From: Lysobacteraceae bacterium SCN 69-320
GTDB taxonomy: Bacteria > Pseudomonadota > Gammaproteobacteria > Xanthomonadales > Rhodanobacteraceae
Direction of reading: 5' to 3'
DNA length: 64,000 bases
Assembly: GCA_001725155.1 (NCBI GenBank)
Contig: MEFP01000022.1
Coordinates: forward strand, 1-64,000
Part shown: piece after piece, positions 42,679 through 53,300 of the stretch
Position numbering within the stretch: position 1 is the first letter of the stretch
How the letters are laid out: each line of letters starts with the position of its first letter
The notes under the pieces: model-generated
Seen by the model: the letters and a program-made list of their open reading frames with translations, nothing else
Told to the model about the DNA's origin: nothing
Databases searched by the model: none
Translations under genes and position numbers: made by a program

Positions 42679-45225
42679 ATGCGCCCGTACCGGTTCGCTC
42701 GCGCGGCGCTGCCGCTGGCTCTGGCATTGGTGTTTCAGGCCAATGCCGACAGTGGCGACGGTGTCGACCTCGCGCCGGGCAACGCCCTGCTGGCGCGCGG
42801 TCTCGCCGACGGAGCCGGCGACGCGCGTGGCACGAGCTGGCTGCGGCCGGGCCAGCGCCGCTCGCCGGCCGGCAACCTCTACGGCTGTCCCTTGGAAACG
42901 CCGACACTGGAACAGCTCGGCGAATGGACCTACGACGGCCGCCTGCAGCTCGGCTGGACAGTCGCGAACGGCGATAGCGGCAACGCGCTGTGGAACCGCT
43001 ACGTGCGCTGGGACAGCGGCCTGGTCCTCGGTCTGCTCGAGATCGCGCTGCGCCGGCCCACCGACGGCAGCTACGCGGATCTGCGCGCGAGCCGCATCAG
43101 CAGTGACGACGGTTTCATCGAGGCCGCATTCGGCCGCGCCGGCAGCTACAAGGTGCAGGCGCTCTTGCGCGAGATGCCGAATGTCGTCAGCGATTCGGCG
43201 CGGCCGATCTGGAGCGGCGTCGGCTCGAACGATCTGCGCCTGCTGCCGGGCCTGACGCCGGGCGCCAGCGACAGCGCCGCGGTCGCCGCGGCGATCGACG
43301 GCGTCGCGCCGCGGCAGCTGCAGGTCGTGCGCAGCAAGAGCGGGCTGGGCCTGGATGCCTATCTGACCCCGCGCTGGATCGCCCGCGCGGCGATCAGCGA
43401 GGAGCGCCGTTCCGGCGCGCGGCCGTTCGGCGGCGCGTTCTTCTACAATTTTCTTTTTCCGGAAAACGCCGGCGTGCTCGAAACCGTGCGTCCGGTCGAG
43501 GATGCGACGGTCAATCTCGCCGCCGGTCTGCGCTATGCCGGCGAGCGCTGGCGCATGGACTTCGCCTACGACGGCTCGTTCTACCGCGACCGCTACCGGC
43601 GCCTGCGCTTCGAAAGCCCGTTCGCGCTGACGCCGACACGACCCGGCACGACTTCGGCGACGATCTACCAGGGCCAGTTCGCGCTGGAGCCCGACAATGA
43701 TTATCACAACCTGCGCGCGGGCCTGACGCGCCGGCTGCCGTGGAATGGCGAACTCGGTGTCACGGTCGCGGCCGGCCGCCTGCGCCAGAACGACGGCCTG
43801 ATCGCGCCGATAGACTGCGCCGGCACCTTCGGCGTCGACAGTGACGGCAGCGGCGTGCCCGGGCCGAACAATCCGTTCCTGCACGCCTGCGCCGACTGGA
43901 ACACGCCGGCTGCACTGTCGCGCGCCCGTGCCGGCCTGCGCATCGACACCTACGCGTTCGACGCGCATTTCAGCCTGCAGCCAATGTCGCAGCTGAGCCT
44001 GCGCGGCAAGCTGGATTTCCGCCGCGAGGACTATCGCAACGCCTACCTGGCCTACAACCCGCTGACCGGCGACTACGGCTACATCACCGAGAACGGCGCC
44101 CAGGCCAGCATCCAGCCCGGCGCGCTCGGCACCTGGAATCCGCTGACCGCGCCGTCGGTGATCACGCGCGTGCGCAATCTGCCGCTGGACCGGCAGGACT
44201 ACGGCGCCGAACTCGGCGCCGACTGGCAGCTGGCCGAGCGGCGCAGCCTGAGTCTGACCCTGGCGACGCGCCGCGACGAGCCCACGCATCGCGAGCGCAG
44301 TCGCATCGACGACGACAGCCTCAAGCTTGCCTATGTCGACCGTCGTTTCGACGGCCTGACCCTGCGCGCGAGCTATGCCGTGACCGATCGCCACGGCGAC
44401 CGCTACGTATCCGATCCGTATGCGTTCGCCTACTCGATCGGCCTGCCGGGATTCGTCGCGCCGGCCGGCGGCGTGCCGGCGTTCACCGTCGATGCCTTGC
44501 GCAAGTACGACCTGGCCGACCGGCGCGAGCACAAGGCGCGCGTTTCGGCGACGCTCGCGCTCGGCGCCACGGCCAGCCTCAGCGCCGGTGTGCAGGGTGA
44601 CTGGAACGACTACGACGCGACGATAGGCCGCCAGACCTATGATCGCAGCGGCACGACCGTGCAATGGGAATGGCAGCCCTCGCCGCAGACCCGCGCGAAC
44701 GTCTTCTACGGCTTCGACCGTGCGCGTCTGCGTCTGGCCAATGTCGCCGACGTCGTGTTCGGTCCCGACGGCAGTCTCGGCGGTCCCGACTATCCGTTGA
44801 ACGCCCGCTGGTGGGCCTATGACAAGCAGCGCAACCGCAATGCCGGCGCGAGCCTGGAACAGCGCCTCGGGCCGGTTCGGCTGGACCTGAGCTGGAACCT
44901 CGTCGATGCGCGCGGCCTGACCAGCTACCGCTTCGCCTCGCCGGTCGCCCTCGCATATTTCGCCGACGGCCTCGCGGGCGGCGACAGCGGCGAATTTCCG
45001 GCCATGCGCTATCGCGTCGACAGCCTGAGTCTCGGCGCGAGCTTCGCGCTGTCGCCGCGCATTTCTCTGCGCGCGTTCGACCTGTTCGAGCGCGGACGCA
45101 TCAGCGACTGGCATTACCTCGGGCTGGATGCCGCGCGCGTGATCGACCACCGCGTCTACAGCGACGGCGGCCCGAGCGGCTATACGACCAACCTGATCGG
45201 CGTGCTGCTCGACCTGCGGCTGTAG
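42679..45225 (+). CDS. MtrB/PioB family decaheme-associated outer-membrane barrel
   Basis: 848 residues with a signal peptide (ending ANA). The rest is alternating beta-strand sequence of an approximately 26-strand outer-membrane barrel of the MtrB/PioB/MtoB family, including typical strand openings such as YNFLFPENAG, YDGSFYRDRYRRLRFESPF and the terminal strand TTNLIGVLLDLRL. MtrB-type barrels sheath the decaheme cytochrome. The ribosome-binding site CAGGAG precedes ATG 42679. No outer-surface decaheme (MtrC/OmcA) or inner-membrane quinol oxidase (CymA/ImoA) is in the window. Confidence 0.95.
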   Translation: MRPYRFARAALPLALALVFQANADSGDGVDLAPGNALLARGLADGAGDARGTSWLRPGQRRSPAGNLYGCPLETPTLEQLGEWTYDGRLQLGWTVANGDSGNALWNRYVRWDSGLVLGLLEIALRRPTDGSYADLRASRISSDDGFIEAAFGRAGSYKVQALLREMPNVVSDSARPIWSGVGSNDLRLLPGLTPGASDSAAVAAAIDGVAPRQLQVVRSKSGLGLDAYLTPRWIARAAISEERRSGARPFGGAFFYNFLFPENAGVLETVRPVEDATVNLAAGLRYAGERWRMDFAYDGSFYRDRYRRLRFESPFALTPTRPGTTSATIYQGQFALEPDNDYHNLRAGLTRRLPWNGELGVTVAAGRLRQNDGLIAPIDCAGTFGVDSDGSGVPGPNNPFLHACADWNTPAALSRARAGLRIDTYAFDAHFSLQPMSQLSLRGKLDFRREDYRNAYLAYNPLTGDYGYITENGAQASIQPGALGTWNPLTAPSVITRVRNLPLDRQDYGAELGADWQLAERRSLSLTLATRRDEPTHRERSRIDDDSLKLAYVDRRFDGLTLRASYAVTDRHGDRYVSDPYAFAYSIGLPGFVAPAGGVPAFTVDALRKYDLADRREHKARVSATLALGATASLSAGVQGDWNDYDATIGRQTYDRSGTTVQWEWQPSPQTRANVFYGFDRARLRLANVADVVFGPDGSLGGPDYPLNARWWAYDKQRNRNAGASLEQRLGPVRLDLSWNLVDARGLTSYRFASPVALAYFADGLAGGDSGEFPAMRYRVDSLSLGASFALSPRISLRAFDLFERGRISDWHYLGLDAARVIDHRVYSDGGPSGYTTNLIGVLLDLRL

Positions 45226-45302
45226 CGCGTCACGCAGACACTCAGACGCCGGCGCAGTCCGGCTTGCGACAGACAGAAGACCATCGAGAGGAGAGTAAAA
45301 CC

Positions 45303-45704
45303 ATGCGATTCGCACCGCTGCTGATCCTGCTGGCTTGCGCCCTGCCGTATGCGGCCCAGGCTGCCGAACACGAAGTCATCGTCGGCGCCGACGGCCAGAA
45401 CGCCTATTCGCCGAACCTGCTGAAGATCTCGGCCGGGGACACGGTGACGTTCCGCCAGGTCGGCGGATTCCACAATGTTTCATCGAGCCCCGGCGCGGTC
45501 ACCACGTTCCGCTGCGGACCCGGCGGCTGCGACGGCGTCGGCGCCGGCAACGGCGATCCCGGCGGCGGCACCTGGCAGCAGAGCGTCATGTTTCCCGACG
45601 CGGGCACGGCCAACTATCTCTGCGACGTGCATGGCCAGAGCATGAGCGGCACCATCATCGTCAATCCGGTGCCGGTCACGCTGCAGTCCTTCGACATCGA
45701 CTGA
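45303..45704 (+). CDS. secreted plastocyanin/azurin-like cupredoxin
   Basis: 133 residues with a signal peptide (ending AQA). Type-1 copper ligands are H57 (GGFHNV), C107 and H110 (YLCDVHG) and probably M114 (SMSG). Residues C71 and C76 make the same extra loop pair seen in the cupredoxin at 37213. A strong GAGAGGAGAG ribosome-binding site precedes the start. It follows the MtrB barrel by 77 bp, and is likely the periplasmic electron carrier between the decaheme complex and the c4/HiPIP carriers. Confidence 0.93.
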   Translation: MRFAPLLILLACALPYAAQAAEHEVIVGADGQNAYSPNLLKISAGDTVTFRQVGGFHNVSSSPGAVTTFRCGPGGCDGVGAGNGDPGGGTWQQSVMFPDAGTANYLCDVHGQSMSGTIIVNPVPVTLQSFDID

Positions 45705-45753
45705 ACCGGCGCGCGGCGTCCGCGAGGCGCCGCTCAGCCATCGGAGTCCGGCC

Positions 45754-46437
45754 ATGCAACGCCTGATTGCCTTGCTGCTGCTTTCGCTGCCGTCGCCGGC
45801 CGTCGCGGGCGGCTTCGTCGACCTGCGCGACGCACCGGCCGTCGTCGGCGATGCGGCGGCCGGCGCGGCCAAGGTGACGGTCTGCGTCGCCTGCCACGGC
45901 GCCGAAGGCAATGCGGTCGTGCCGGCGTTTCCGGCGCTGGCCGCGCAGCATTCCGGCTATCTGTATCAGAGCCTCGCCGGCTTTCGCCGCCGCGCCGATC
46001 CGGCCTCGCCGATGACGCCGCAGGTGCAGACGCTGAGCGATGCGGACCTGCGCGACATCGCCGCGTACTTCGCCTCGCGCCGGCGCAACCCGCCGGCGGC
46101 GCCGGTCGTGGCCGGGCTGCCCGGCGCGCGCCTGTTCCGCGACGGCGACGCCGCACGCGGCATCGCGCCATGCCAGGGCTGCCACGGCGCGAGCGCCCAA
46201 GGCCATCCGCAGCGCGGCACGGCGCCGCGCTACGACTACTATCCGGCGCTGGCCGCACAATCGGCCGACTATCTCGCCGCGCGCCTGCGCTTCTATCGCG
46301 ACGGCGGCAACGCCGACACCAGCAACGCGCTGATCATGCGCGGCATAGCGCGTAATCTTGACGACGCGGCAATCGCCGAACTGGCCGCCTGGCTGGCCGC
46401 GACGCCGCGTGATACCGCTTCCGGAGACTACCCATGA
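45754..46437 (+). CDS. diheme cytochrome c4-like protein
   Basis: 227 residues with a signal peptide (ending AVA) and two similar cytochrome c domains. Heme motifs are CVACH (about residue 44) and CQGCH (about 140). Axial methionines are probably in SPMTPQ and LIMRGI. The layout is that of cytochrome c4, a periplasmic carrier to terminal oxidases or electron donor. It lies 49 bp after the cupredoxin and overlaps the HiPIP start by 4 bp. Confidence 0.93.
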   Translation: MQRLIALLLLSLPSPAVAGGFVDLRDAPAVVGDAAAGAAKVTVCVACHGAEGNAVVPAFPALAAQHSGYLYQSLAGFRRRADPASPMTPQVQTLSDADLRDIAAYFASRRRNPPAAPVVAGLPGARLFRDGDAARGIAPCQGCHGASAQGHPQRGTAPRYDYYPALAAQSADYLAARLRFYRDGGNADTSNALIMRGIARNLDDAAIAELAAWLAATPRDTASGDYP

Positions 46438-46769
46438 GTACGTCAGGCAATGCTCCGTCCGGCCCGCAGGCCGCCGCCCGCCGCCGCTTTCTGACCTTGC
46501 TGGCGGCGAGTGCCGCAGCCGCCGTGCTGCCCGCGGCCGCGGCCGATCTGCCGCCGCTGCCCGAAACCGACCCGACCGCGCAGGCGCTGGGCTACAAGGC
46601 CGACGCGAGCCAGGTCGACGCCGCCAGATACCCCCAGCACACCGCGCAGCAGAGCTGCGCCAACTGCAAGTTCTTCCAGGGCACCGGCGCCGGCGGCCCA
46701 TGCCAGCTGTTCCCGGGCAAGTCGGTCAATGCCAAGGGGTGGTGCGCCGGCTACGCGGCCAAGGCCTGA
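46434..46769 (+). CDS. high-potential iron-sulfur protein (HiPIP), Tat-exported
   Basis: 111 residues. The twin-arginine signal (RRRFLTLLAA, about residues 16-25) fits export of a folded 4Fe-4S protein. The mature part carries the four HiPIP cysteines C75, C78, C90 and C104 with the family spacing (CANCKFF, GGPCQLFPGK, GWCAGY). Its ATG overlaps the c4 stop as ATGA. HiPIPs are the PioC component in Fe(II)-oxidising phototrophs. Likely periplasmic one-electron carrier. Confidence 0.96.
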   Translation: MSTSGNAPSGPQAAARRRFLTLLAASAAAAVLPAAAADLPPLPETDPTAQALGYKADASQVDAARYPQHTAQQSCANCKFFQGTGAGGPCQLFPGKSVNAKGWCAGYAAKA

Positions 46770-47369
46770 ACCTCGCCAGTACCCGAGGCGGAGATCGCGT
46801 GTCTCCGCGGGTACGCAGCCTATCTGCTGCATGTTTCCGATGTATCGACGCCACGGCCGGATCGTTTCGTTCCGGTCGCGGATCGACGTTTCGTCGTGCG
46901 AGCCCGGATTGCGGGTCGCTGATTGCCGGAGCCCGACGTTCGACCGGCTCTTCAGGCTTGTGTCGCCGGATCGCCGCCACAGCGCGGATCCAGGCCGCTC
47001 TTCCGCCCGCCACTGAGGGCTCAGCCGGCTCAACGCAGGTCCGCCGGATCCTCCTGTTGCTCCCCGAAACTCCGGACTGGCTGAGGTCGCGGCTGTTGCG
47101 ACGGAGTTTCCTCAATCTGCAGGTCGCGATCGGGCGGGCTGGTACGGGCCGACAACCTCGTCGGTCGGCTCTCGGCAGCGCCGGGACGATCAGTCATCAA
47201 CGTCGTTGATCACGTCTGTCGCGGAAGTTCGTTACCCCAACTCGAGCGTCCAGAAGCGGCTCAGCGTGATCCGACCGTCCTCGCCCAGGTCGGCGATGGC
47301 GGATCTGCCGTATCCGTCGCAGACGCCGGTTCACGCGTTTCGGGTCATCGGTTCTGATCAGGGGGTTCC
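46770..47369. other. 600-bp region before the RHS gene
   Basis: After the terminator-like hairpin I see no gene. At 47196-47210, ATCAACG-T-CGTTGAT is a 15-bp palindrome, a possible operator for the RHS gene 160 bp downstream. Open frames on the minus strand (for example 46726-47115) look non-coding. Confidence 0.5.
46779..46814 (+). terminator. terminator-like hairpin after the electron-transfer operon
   Basis: GTACCC and GCGGAGA (split by a GAG bulge, 46779-46794) pair with TCTCCGC and GGGTAC (46802-46814) across a 7-nt loop, 10 bp after the HiPIP stop. No T-tract. Confidence 0.5.
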
Positions 47370-50300
47370 ATGGAAGTGCGCGCCTATTTCCGGCGATGGC
47401 TGCTGGCCGTCGTCACGCTGCCGCTGCTGCTTGTTTTCGGCGGGCCGGCGTCGGCACAGGTAGATCCGTTTCTGGACATGGGTCTATCCCGCGCCCAGAT
47501 GGTCTGTCCCTCTGCCAACAACGACGCCTGGGCCTCCGGCATCGCACGGGCGCAGCCCGGCCGCTGGTGGAATCCCAAGCGCTATGGCACAGGCTGGGAC
47601 CTGGTCTACAGCGACGATCGCCAGTCTCTCAAGGCGTTCATGTACACGTTCAACGGTGCCGGTCATTCGACCTGGCTCGCCACGAACATGACGAGGATCG
47701 ACGACAGCGGCGACTTCTGGACCGCGAATCTGCGCGAGTACACCCAGGACACGGCCGGAACGGTCAGCTCGGCCGTGGTCGGCCGGGTCATGTTCCGGTT
47801 CTTCCGCGACGACCCCTCGCGCATCGCGATGCGCTGGAAATGGGACGACGCAGCCGCCCTGACGCCACCGGCTCCGCAGAACTATTTCGAGGAATGTCTG
47901 AACGACATGACTCGGCTCAACCCGTCCTACTACACCGGCGTCAGCGGGGCGCCGGAAACGGTGGCCTTGTACGGCGACAGCAAGACGGTGCTCGAACCGG
48001 CCGTCAGCCAGGTGTTTTCGGGCTACTGGGCCGACAGCAATCCGACCAATGTGGATGACGTGCCCGGCGTCGTCATGACGATCATGCAGACCTCGCTCGG
48101 CAACGACGTCGGAAAGTTCGGCGAAGCGGCCGTCCGCCTGATGTACAACCAGCGCGGTACTCCGCCGCGCAAGCCGATCTTCGTGCAGGCCCAGCGCGAA
48201 ACGCTGCGCCCGACGCTGCCGCTGACCGAAGACACCTTCAACCTGTATTTCCACTATGGCATCGGCTATCCGCAGCGCTACGCGGTGACGGACTGCACGC
48301 CGTCCACGACCCCCGTCGTCGTCAACTGCAACAACAATATCCTCGTCGGCACGTACACGCGCACATTCCTTCCGGCCTACAACTATCGCCGCGCCAGCGT
48401 GGTCTTCACCATCGACCATACGAAGCTCGGCAGCAACGGCGAGGTGCCGGGAGCGCCCGTTCCCGCAAGCCCGGCCTATCTGCTCGGTGTGCCGCCGCCG
48501 GGCGAGCCGCTGGCTTCGCAGACGATCAGCAAGACCGTCACGCGCACCACGAAGTTGCAGGACATTTCGGTGAATCGCTATGTCTGTGCGCCGCCATCCA
48601 ACGGCACTTGCGACGTCTGGGTCAGCTGGGCCGGCGACGGTAGCGGCAAGCCCTGGAAACGCGATCTGGGGTCGATGACCTACGATGCCGCGCCGCTGGA
48701 TACCGGCGACTTCGGCACGGCGTCGGTGGCGCTGCGTACTGGCGATCGTGTCCAGTTTGAGCTTTGGGCCGGAACTCCTGGAGCACCTGGCGCGATCCTG
48801 CTCGACCGCACTCCGGAAGTACGCGGCGTATCCGTCGATTCAGCCAGCCAGGGCGCGATCCAGCTGCCGTCGGCGCCGCAGATTTCCAATATGGAGGATT
48901 TGCCGCCCCATGACCCGACCATAGGATCGGTCGGCGGCGGTGCGGACGTCAGCGGCGGTGCGGCGACGTATACGGTGCCGATCCAAGTCCCGCCGGGCCG
49001 CAATGGCATGCAGCCGACCGTTTCCCTGTCCTACAGCAGCCGCGGAGGCAATGGTATCGCCGGCCTGGGCTGGAGCCTCGCCGCAGGCAGCAGCGTCCAG
49101 CGCTGCCCGCAGACGATCGCACAGGACGGCACGTCGCGCGGCGTGCGGCTTGACGCCAACGATCGTCTCTGTCTGGACGGCCAGCGGCTCATGCTTGCAC
49201 CCGGTGGCGGCACCTATGGCAATGCGGGCGCCGAATACCGCACCGAGATCGAGAGCTTCGCCAAGATCACCCAGTCCGGCGCGTCGCTGGGCGGCAGCAA
49301 CGTGTGCTTCACCGTGAAGCAGAAAAGCGGACACACGCTGACCTATGGTTGTGCGCCTGCGGGCTACCTCTGTTCCGGAGGAACCCTGCCGCGCTTGCAA
49401 CCGGGCGGACAGTCCTCGCCGAAGGAACAGTCCTGGTTGCTGAGCCGGGTCGAGGACACGGCCGGCAACACCATGGACTACTGCTACAAGTCGATCCCGG
49501 ATCCGAACTACATGCCGGGCGATGCCGTCAGCGAAATGCTGCTCGACCGCATTCTCTACACGGGTACCACCAAGGCTGGCCTTCCTCTCGCCGCGACGAC
49601 GTCCACGAGCCTCCGCAAGATCGTGTTCGACTACGAGTCGCGTCCTTCGCAGGGGCGCGCCGACGACCGCGGTTCTTCGTGGATCGCCGGCGGCGGAGTG
49701 TTGCAGACGCAGCGTCTCACGGACATTCGTACCTACTCGCCGGACTCGCAGTATCCCGTACGGCGTTACATCCTGGACTACAAGGACACTGCCGTCAGCC
49801 AGCTGGAACACAGCTACTACAGCGGTCGCAGCCTGCTGCGGCGGGTCAAGGAATGTGCCTACACCGACAGCGGCGTCGAGCAGTGCCTGAAGCCGACCGA
49901 ATTTAGCTGGTCGGACGGCAGCTGGGAGTTCACAAGCCGCCGCATGAGCGTCGCCGGCGGCACCGCGCCTGCCAGCGCCGGCGCGATGGCGCTGGCGCCC
50001 ATGCCCGACGTGACCTGGACCGACGGCGTCGACAGCGCGACGGCACCCGCCTATCAACGCAAACGAGCGTTGCCGATCGGTGACCTCGACGGCGACGGCA
50101 CGCGCGAGATGCTGGTCACGCGAAGCTGGTATGACGGACAGAACTGGCAGTTCGAATCCCAGCTGTCGAAGGTCACTGCCGACCGCGAGACCAAGGGGAC
50201 GGTTACGCTCGGCAATTTCTCGCCCGAGGACGCGGTCGATTTCGACGGCGACGGGATCGCCGAAGTGTTCGTCGACGGCAAGATATACAAGTGGAAGCGT

Positions 50301-53300
50301 CTCCGCGGCGCACCGATCTGCGACGGCGGTGCGACTACCTGCTCGGCGTCGGCAAGCAGCTATTTCCAGGAAGTCGGCACGAATCTGCCGGCAGGTACCT
50401 ACGACTTCGTCCAGAGCGTCGCCGATTTCAACGGCGACGGCGCGCCCGACGTGCTGATCCGGATGTCGGTCAACGGCGGCTGCAGTCTCGCCGGCAGCGG
50501 CGGAAAGACTGGGCTCAAGGCCGTGGAGCCACCCAGCGGCTTCGCACCGCTGTGCCTGTTCCTCAATACCCGACCCGGTCCGATCGTGGCCGGCACGACG
50601 GTCTTCAGTTTCGCCGCGCCGATTCAGGTCGACACCTTCTCCAGCGTAACGGGCGAGAGCGTGCAGCACGTCGCCGACCTCGACGGCAACGGCGCCGCCG
50701 ACATTGTCGTCGCCGACGGCAACGGCACTCTGCGTGTCTGGATGGGACAGATTGCCGGCGCTTCGATGACGTTCAGCGCGATCGCGCCCGGCAACATGGG
50801 GCTGCGTTCCTACACGAAGAATCTGCGCTGGATGGATGTGAATGCTGATGGCCTCGACGACGTCGTCATCGCCGATGTGCCGGGCGGCAGCAGCGCGTCC
50901 TGCGACGCCAGCGGCTGCTACGCCCTCTGGGTGCTGCAGATCAACAAAGGCGGCACGTTCGCACCCGCGACCTATCCGGCTCCGCCAGCGGGTACGCTGT
51001 CGCCGGGACTCAGCATCGACCGGGTCAGCGCCCAGTGGCGGCTGCGCTATTACAGCAAGATGATACAGACCGACGTCGATTCCGACGGGCGTCCCGACCT
51101 GTTGTATCCCGCACATTTCGCCGCGCGCATGTGCTTCGGCGCCAAGCTGACGGAAGGTCTCTGCCTGACTCGGCCGCGGGAGACCTGTTCGCAGGGTATC
51201 TGCGATGCCGATGTCTGCGCCGCGCCGCCGCCGGAAGATAACGGGGCTTTCGTCGCGCATCCGCACACATCGGTGACCTGCGCCGCCGATGCTTACAAGA
51301 GCGGACTCGGCGAGGTCGATCCCAGCGTCTATCGCTACAACGCGATTCGCTTCGTGCAGACCGGCCCGAACAGCTTCCGTCTGCAGGTCGACGAGACGCC
51401 GATCGTTGCGGGTACCTCAAGCCTGGGCAACCAGCGCGGCCGTTCCGACGACTATTTCGGCGACGGCCTCGCCGACGTCGTCGCCGATGCGGGCTGCCCG
51501 TTGCTGCCGACAGCCAATTTTCCGAACAACACCTGTGAACTCAGCGCCGGCGGCACTGCCGGTCCGGGCAGTGCGACCAGCTATCTCGACGCGTCCCAGA
51601 CCATACAGCTCGGCCAGCTCGTCGATCCGGCCAATGTCAATCTGGTCATCAACGAGAACCTCGGCGACGGCGTACGCAGCGGCTCGGCGCCGTTCCTGCC
51701 CGATCTCCTGGTAACGGCGACGAACGGCCTGAACGACCGCGCGACCTGGGTGTACTACCCGTTGTCCAGCAGCGCCGGCCGCAGCAGCGACTTTCCGCTG
51801 TACCAGATCGACACGGGCTATGTCGACGCGCGGCATTTCCTGTTCCAGTCATCCATGCCCGTCGTGGCTACGATGGGACGGTCGAATGTCTCGGCGGGTG
51901 GCATCAGCGGTCTGCCGACCACGGGTTTCCGCAGCCAGCGCTATTCCTATTCGGGAGCGATGTACAACAGCGAAGGCCGCGGTTTTCAGGGCTTCCGCAG
52001 CATCAGCAGCGAGACCTTGAGCGGCAACGATCGCGCCGTGCGTACGGTATCGACGTTTCATCAGAAGTTCCCGTTGACCGGCCGCTTGCAGATCCTAGAG
52101 ACGCGCCTGCCCGCGATCAGCGGCACGCCGGGCCGTCTGAGCTATGAGACCTTCGACTGGCGGTGCAACCGCAACGACCGCAATGCCGACTGTCCGGGCC
52201 AGGACGGCAATCCGACAGCGACAGGCGCGGTGCACTGGCCTTATCTGAACACGCAGGCCAAGCGCCAGTATGACCTTGCGACCGCGCTGTCGGGCGCACC
52301 GCTGGTAACCATTGCCACGACCATCACTACCAATGCCGATCCGATGTCGACAGCCTCGGGCTGGGATGCCTACGGCAATCTGACCAAGCAGCAGGTGGTC
52401 GTCATGGACGGCCTCGGCAGCGCGAACGGCGACAAATACAACCTGGCGTCGTACACGACTACCACGACCAATACCTTTGATGCCTCCACCGTCGGCCAAT
52501 GGTGGCTCGACAAACTGGCCAGCAACACGAAGACGATCAAGATCAGCTATCTGCCGCGCGGCAACGGCACACCGCCGGATATCGACCTCTCCGACAAGAC
52601 CGTGCAGACAGAGTACGCCTGGAACGGCGATCGCACCTTGAGCTGGAGCCGAGCCACCGAGCCTGCGAGCGGAACCTGGCTGCAGACTGCCAACAGCTAT
52701 CCGGCGATCAGTGCCGGTCTGCCGATCGGCGTGACGGTTACCGGCAGCGGCATCGACACGCCGCGCGAAACGCGAACCAGCTATTCCGACGACCTGTATT
52801 TCCCGGCTTCAGTCACTGCCGTGCTGAGCGCCGCGACGCCCTCTCTCAATCACACGACCACGACGACGGCACGCGCCAGCGACGGCCAGCCATCGTCGGT
52901 CGTCGACCCGAACGGTATCAAGGCAGTCACGACCTATGACGCGTTTGGCCGTGCGATCGAGCACTTCAGCTTCCGCAACGATCAGACGACGTTCCTCGCC
53001 CCGCCGGTCCATACCCGGCTCGCACGTTGCAATCCCTGCAGCGGCGCCGAGGAAACCATGGCGGTGTACTACCAGGCCACAGTGGCCGACGGTTCGCCGA
53101 GCACGCGTACCTGGTTCGACATCCTGGGCCGTGAGGTCAAGCGCGCGACGCGTAGCTTCGACGGACGCTGGGCCAATGTCACGACGAAATACGACAGCAT
53201 GGGAACCGTCGAGCGCACCTCGGCGCCGTTCTTCACCGGCGAGACACCGCTGTATATGCAGTTCACCTACGACCACCTCGCCCGCGTACTGACCAAGCGG

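Noticed and set aside
41380-45315. 1311-codon minus-strand open frame over the decaheme and barrel genes
   Set aside because: Antisense to ten CxxCH motifs and a typical barrel; no homology-like features.
46443-47115. Minus-strand genes between the HiPIP and RHS genes
   Set aside because: They overlap the HiPIP gene antisense, lack ribosome-binding sites and have no coding bias.
48840-51266. 808-codon minus-strand frame inside the RHS gene
   Set aside because: Shadow of the SpvB/VCBS coding region.
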